64,000 bases of DNA from Microvirga ossetica. Its GTDB lineage: Bacteria > Pseudomonadota > Alphaproteobacteria > Rhizobiales > Beijerinckiaceae. The stretch covers positions 293,501-357,500 of the forward strand of contig NZ_CP016616.1 in assembly GCF_002741015.1 (NCBI RefSeq), in the 5' to 3' direction. Below the pieces are notes generated by a model. It made no database searches, was not told where the DNA came from, and was given only the letters and a program-made list of their open reading frames with translations. Both the position numbers and the translations under genes were made by a program. Positions 63,664 to 64,000 of this stretch are shown here, piece by piece (position 1 is the stretch's first letter; each line of letters starts with the position of its first letter).

Positions 63664-64000
63664 ATGCCTGAAGTCATCTTCACGGGTCCTGCCGGTCGCA
63701 TCGAAGGACGCTACCAGCCAGCCAAGGAAAAAGGCGCTCCCATCGCCATCATCCTGCACCCGCACCCGCAATTCGGCGGGACGATGAATAACCAGATCGT
63801 CTACAACCTGTACTACGACTTCGCGAAGCGCGGTTTCTCGGTGCTGCGTTTCAATTTCCGCGGCGTGGGCCGCAGCCAGGGCGCTTTCGACCATGGCCAG
63901 GGTGAGCTCTCCGATGCGGCCGCGGCCCTCGACTGGGCTCAGTCCATGAACCCGGATGCCCGCGCCTGCTGGATCGCCGGCGTGTCCTTCGGGTCCTGGA
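63664..64000 (+). CDS. Alpha/beta hydrolase (COG2945-like), truncated by the window edge
   Basis: The frame is open from ATG 63664 to the end of the window (112 residues visible). It starts MPEVIFTGPAGRIEGRYQP; HPHPQFGGTMNNQIVYNLY and VLRFNFRGVGRSQGAFD are typical of the small alpha/beta hydrolases often lying next to suf or rubrerythrin genes in Alphaproteobacteria. The nucleophile elbow is GVSFGSW (Ser near residue 109). The catalytic acid and His lie beyond the edge. GAGG about nine bases upstream is the likely ribosome site. Substrate unknown. Confidence 0.88.
   Translation, partial: MPEVIFTGPAGRIEGRYQPAKEKGAPIAIILHPHPQFGGTMNNQIVYNLYYDFAKRGFSVLRFNFRGVGRSQGAFDHGQGELSDAAAALDWAQSMNPDARACWIAGVSFGSW

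Overview
The window is a contiguous piece of a GC-rich alphaproteobacterial chromosome, most likely from the order Hyphomicrobiales (Rhizobiales). Pointers are the SUF cluster preceded by an Irr-type (ICE) palindrome, the BA14K and DUF1236 small exported proteins, the Omp25/31-like barrel, heme A synthase, DUF2842, and a NepR-like small protein. The CDC48-type ATPase, the RTX proteins and the many short palindromic intergenic repeats would fit Methylobacteriaceae such as Microvirga. That genus-level guess is inference; no rRNA is present.

Layout. 0.16-6 kb: a large RTX exoprotein gene broken by an in-frame amber codon, a GST, a hotdog thioesterase, a CoA-binding protein and O-acetylhomoserine sulfhydrylase. 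6.1-7.4 kb: IS481-family element, copy 1. 7.4-22 kb: an orphan ParA, small exported proteins, heme A synthase, a three-gene signalling operon (cysteine-free sulfite-oxidase-fold protein, histidine kinase, LuxR-type response regulator), a cell-wall pair (L,D-transpeptidase, extensin-like) and a bacterial CDC48. 22-34 kb: a MarR-GNAT fusion with a DMT exporter, an acyltransferase, and a peptide ABC importer grouped with an ArgE-like deacylase, a serine/threonine dehydratase and RidA. 34-36.3 kb: a gene-poor, lower-GC stretch with NepR-like and BrnA-like small proteins, a 31-residue membrane protein, two tRNAs and a second RTX protein. 36.3-43.3 kb: the conserved proteostasis block hup-lon-clpX-clpP-tig and tRNA-Leu. 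43.4-48.7 kb: a ligand-poor multicopper oxidase, NAD(P)HX repair enzyme and glnB-glnA. 48.8-50.1 kb: IS481 copy 2, inverted relative to copy 1. 50.3-56.6 kb: a porin-like barrel, a hydrolase, a DEAD-box helicase, TfoX-N, an A-type Fe-S carrier and a K+/H+ antiporter. 56.8-63.6 kb: the SUF operon (cysteine desulfurase-sufB-sufC-sufD-sufS-sufT). A truncated hydrolase gene runs off the right edge.

How genes work together. Trigger factor, ClpP, ClpX and Lon form one quality-control block in the same direction. GlnB senses nitrogen and GlnA assimilates ammonia. The importer, deacylase, dehydratase and RidA look like an uptake-and-breakdown route for acylated or peptide amino acids, with RidA clearing the enamine/imine products of the dehydratase. 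The SUF genes build Fe-S clusters, probably under iron control through the ICE palindrome. The points most worth a second look are the nonsense-interrupted RTX gene with seven N-terminal repeats, the cysteine-free SUOX-like/HK/RR operon, the degenerate multicopper oxidase, and the two identical inverted IS481 copies sitting in palindromic repeats on either side of about 41 kb of core genome.
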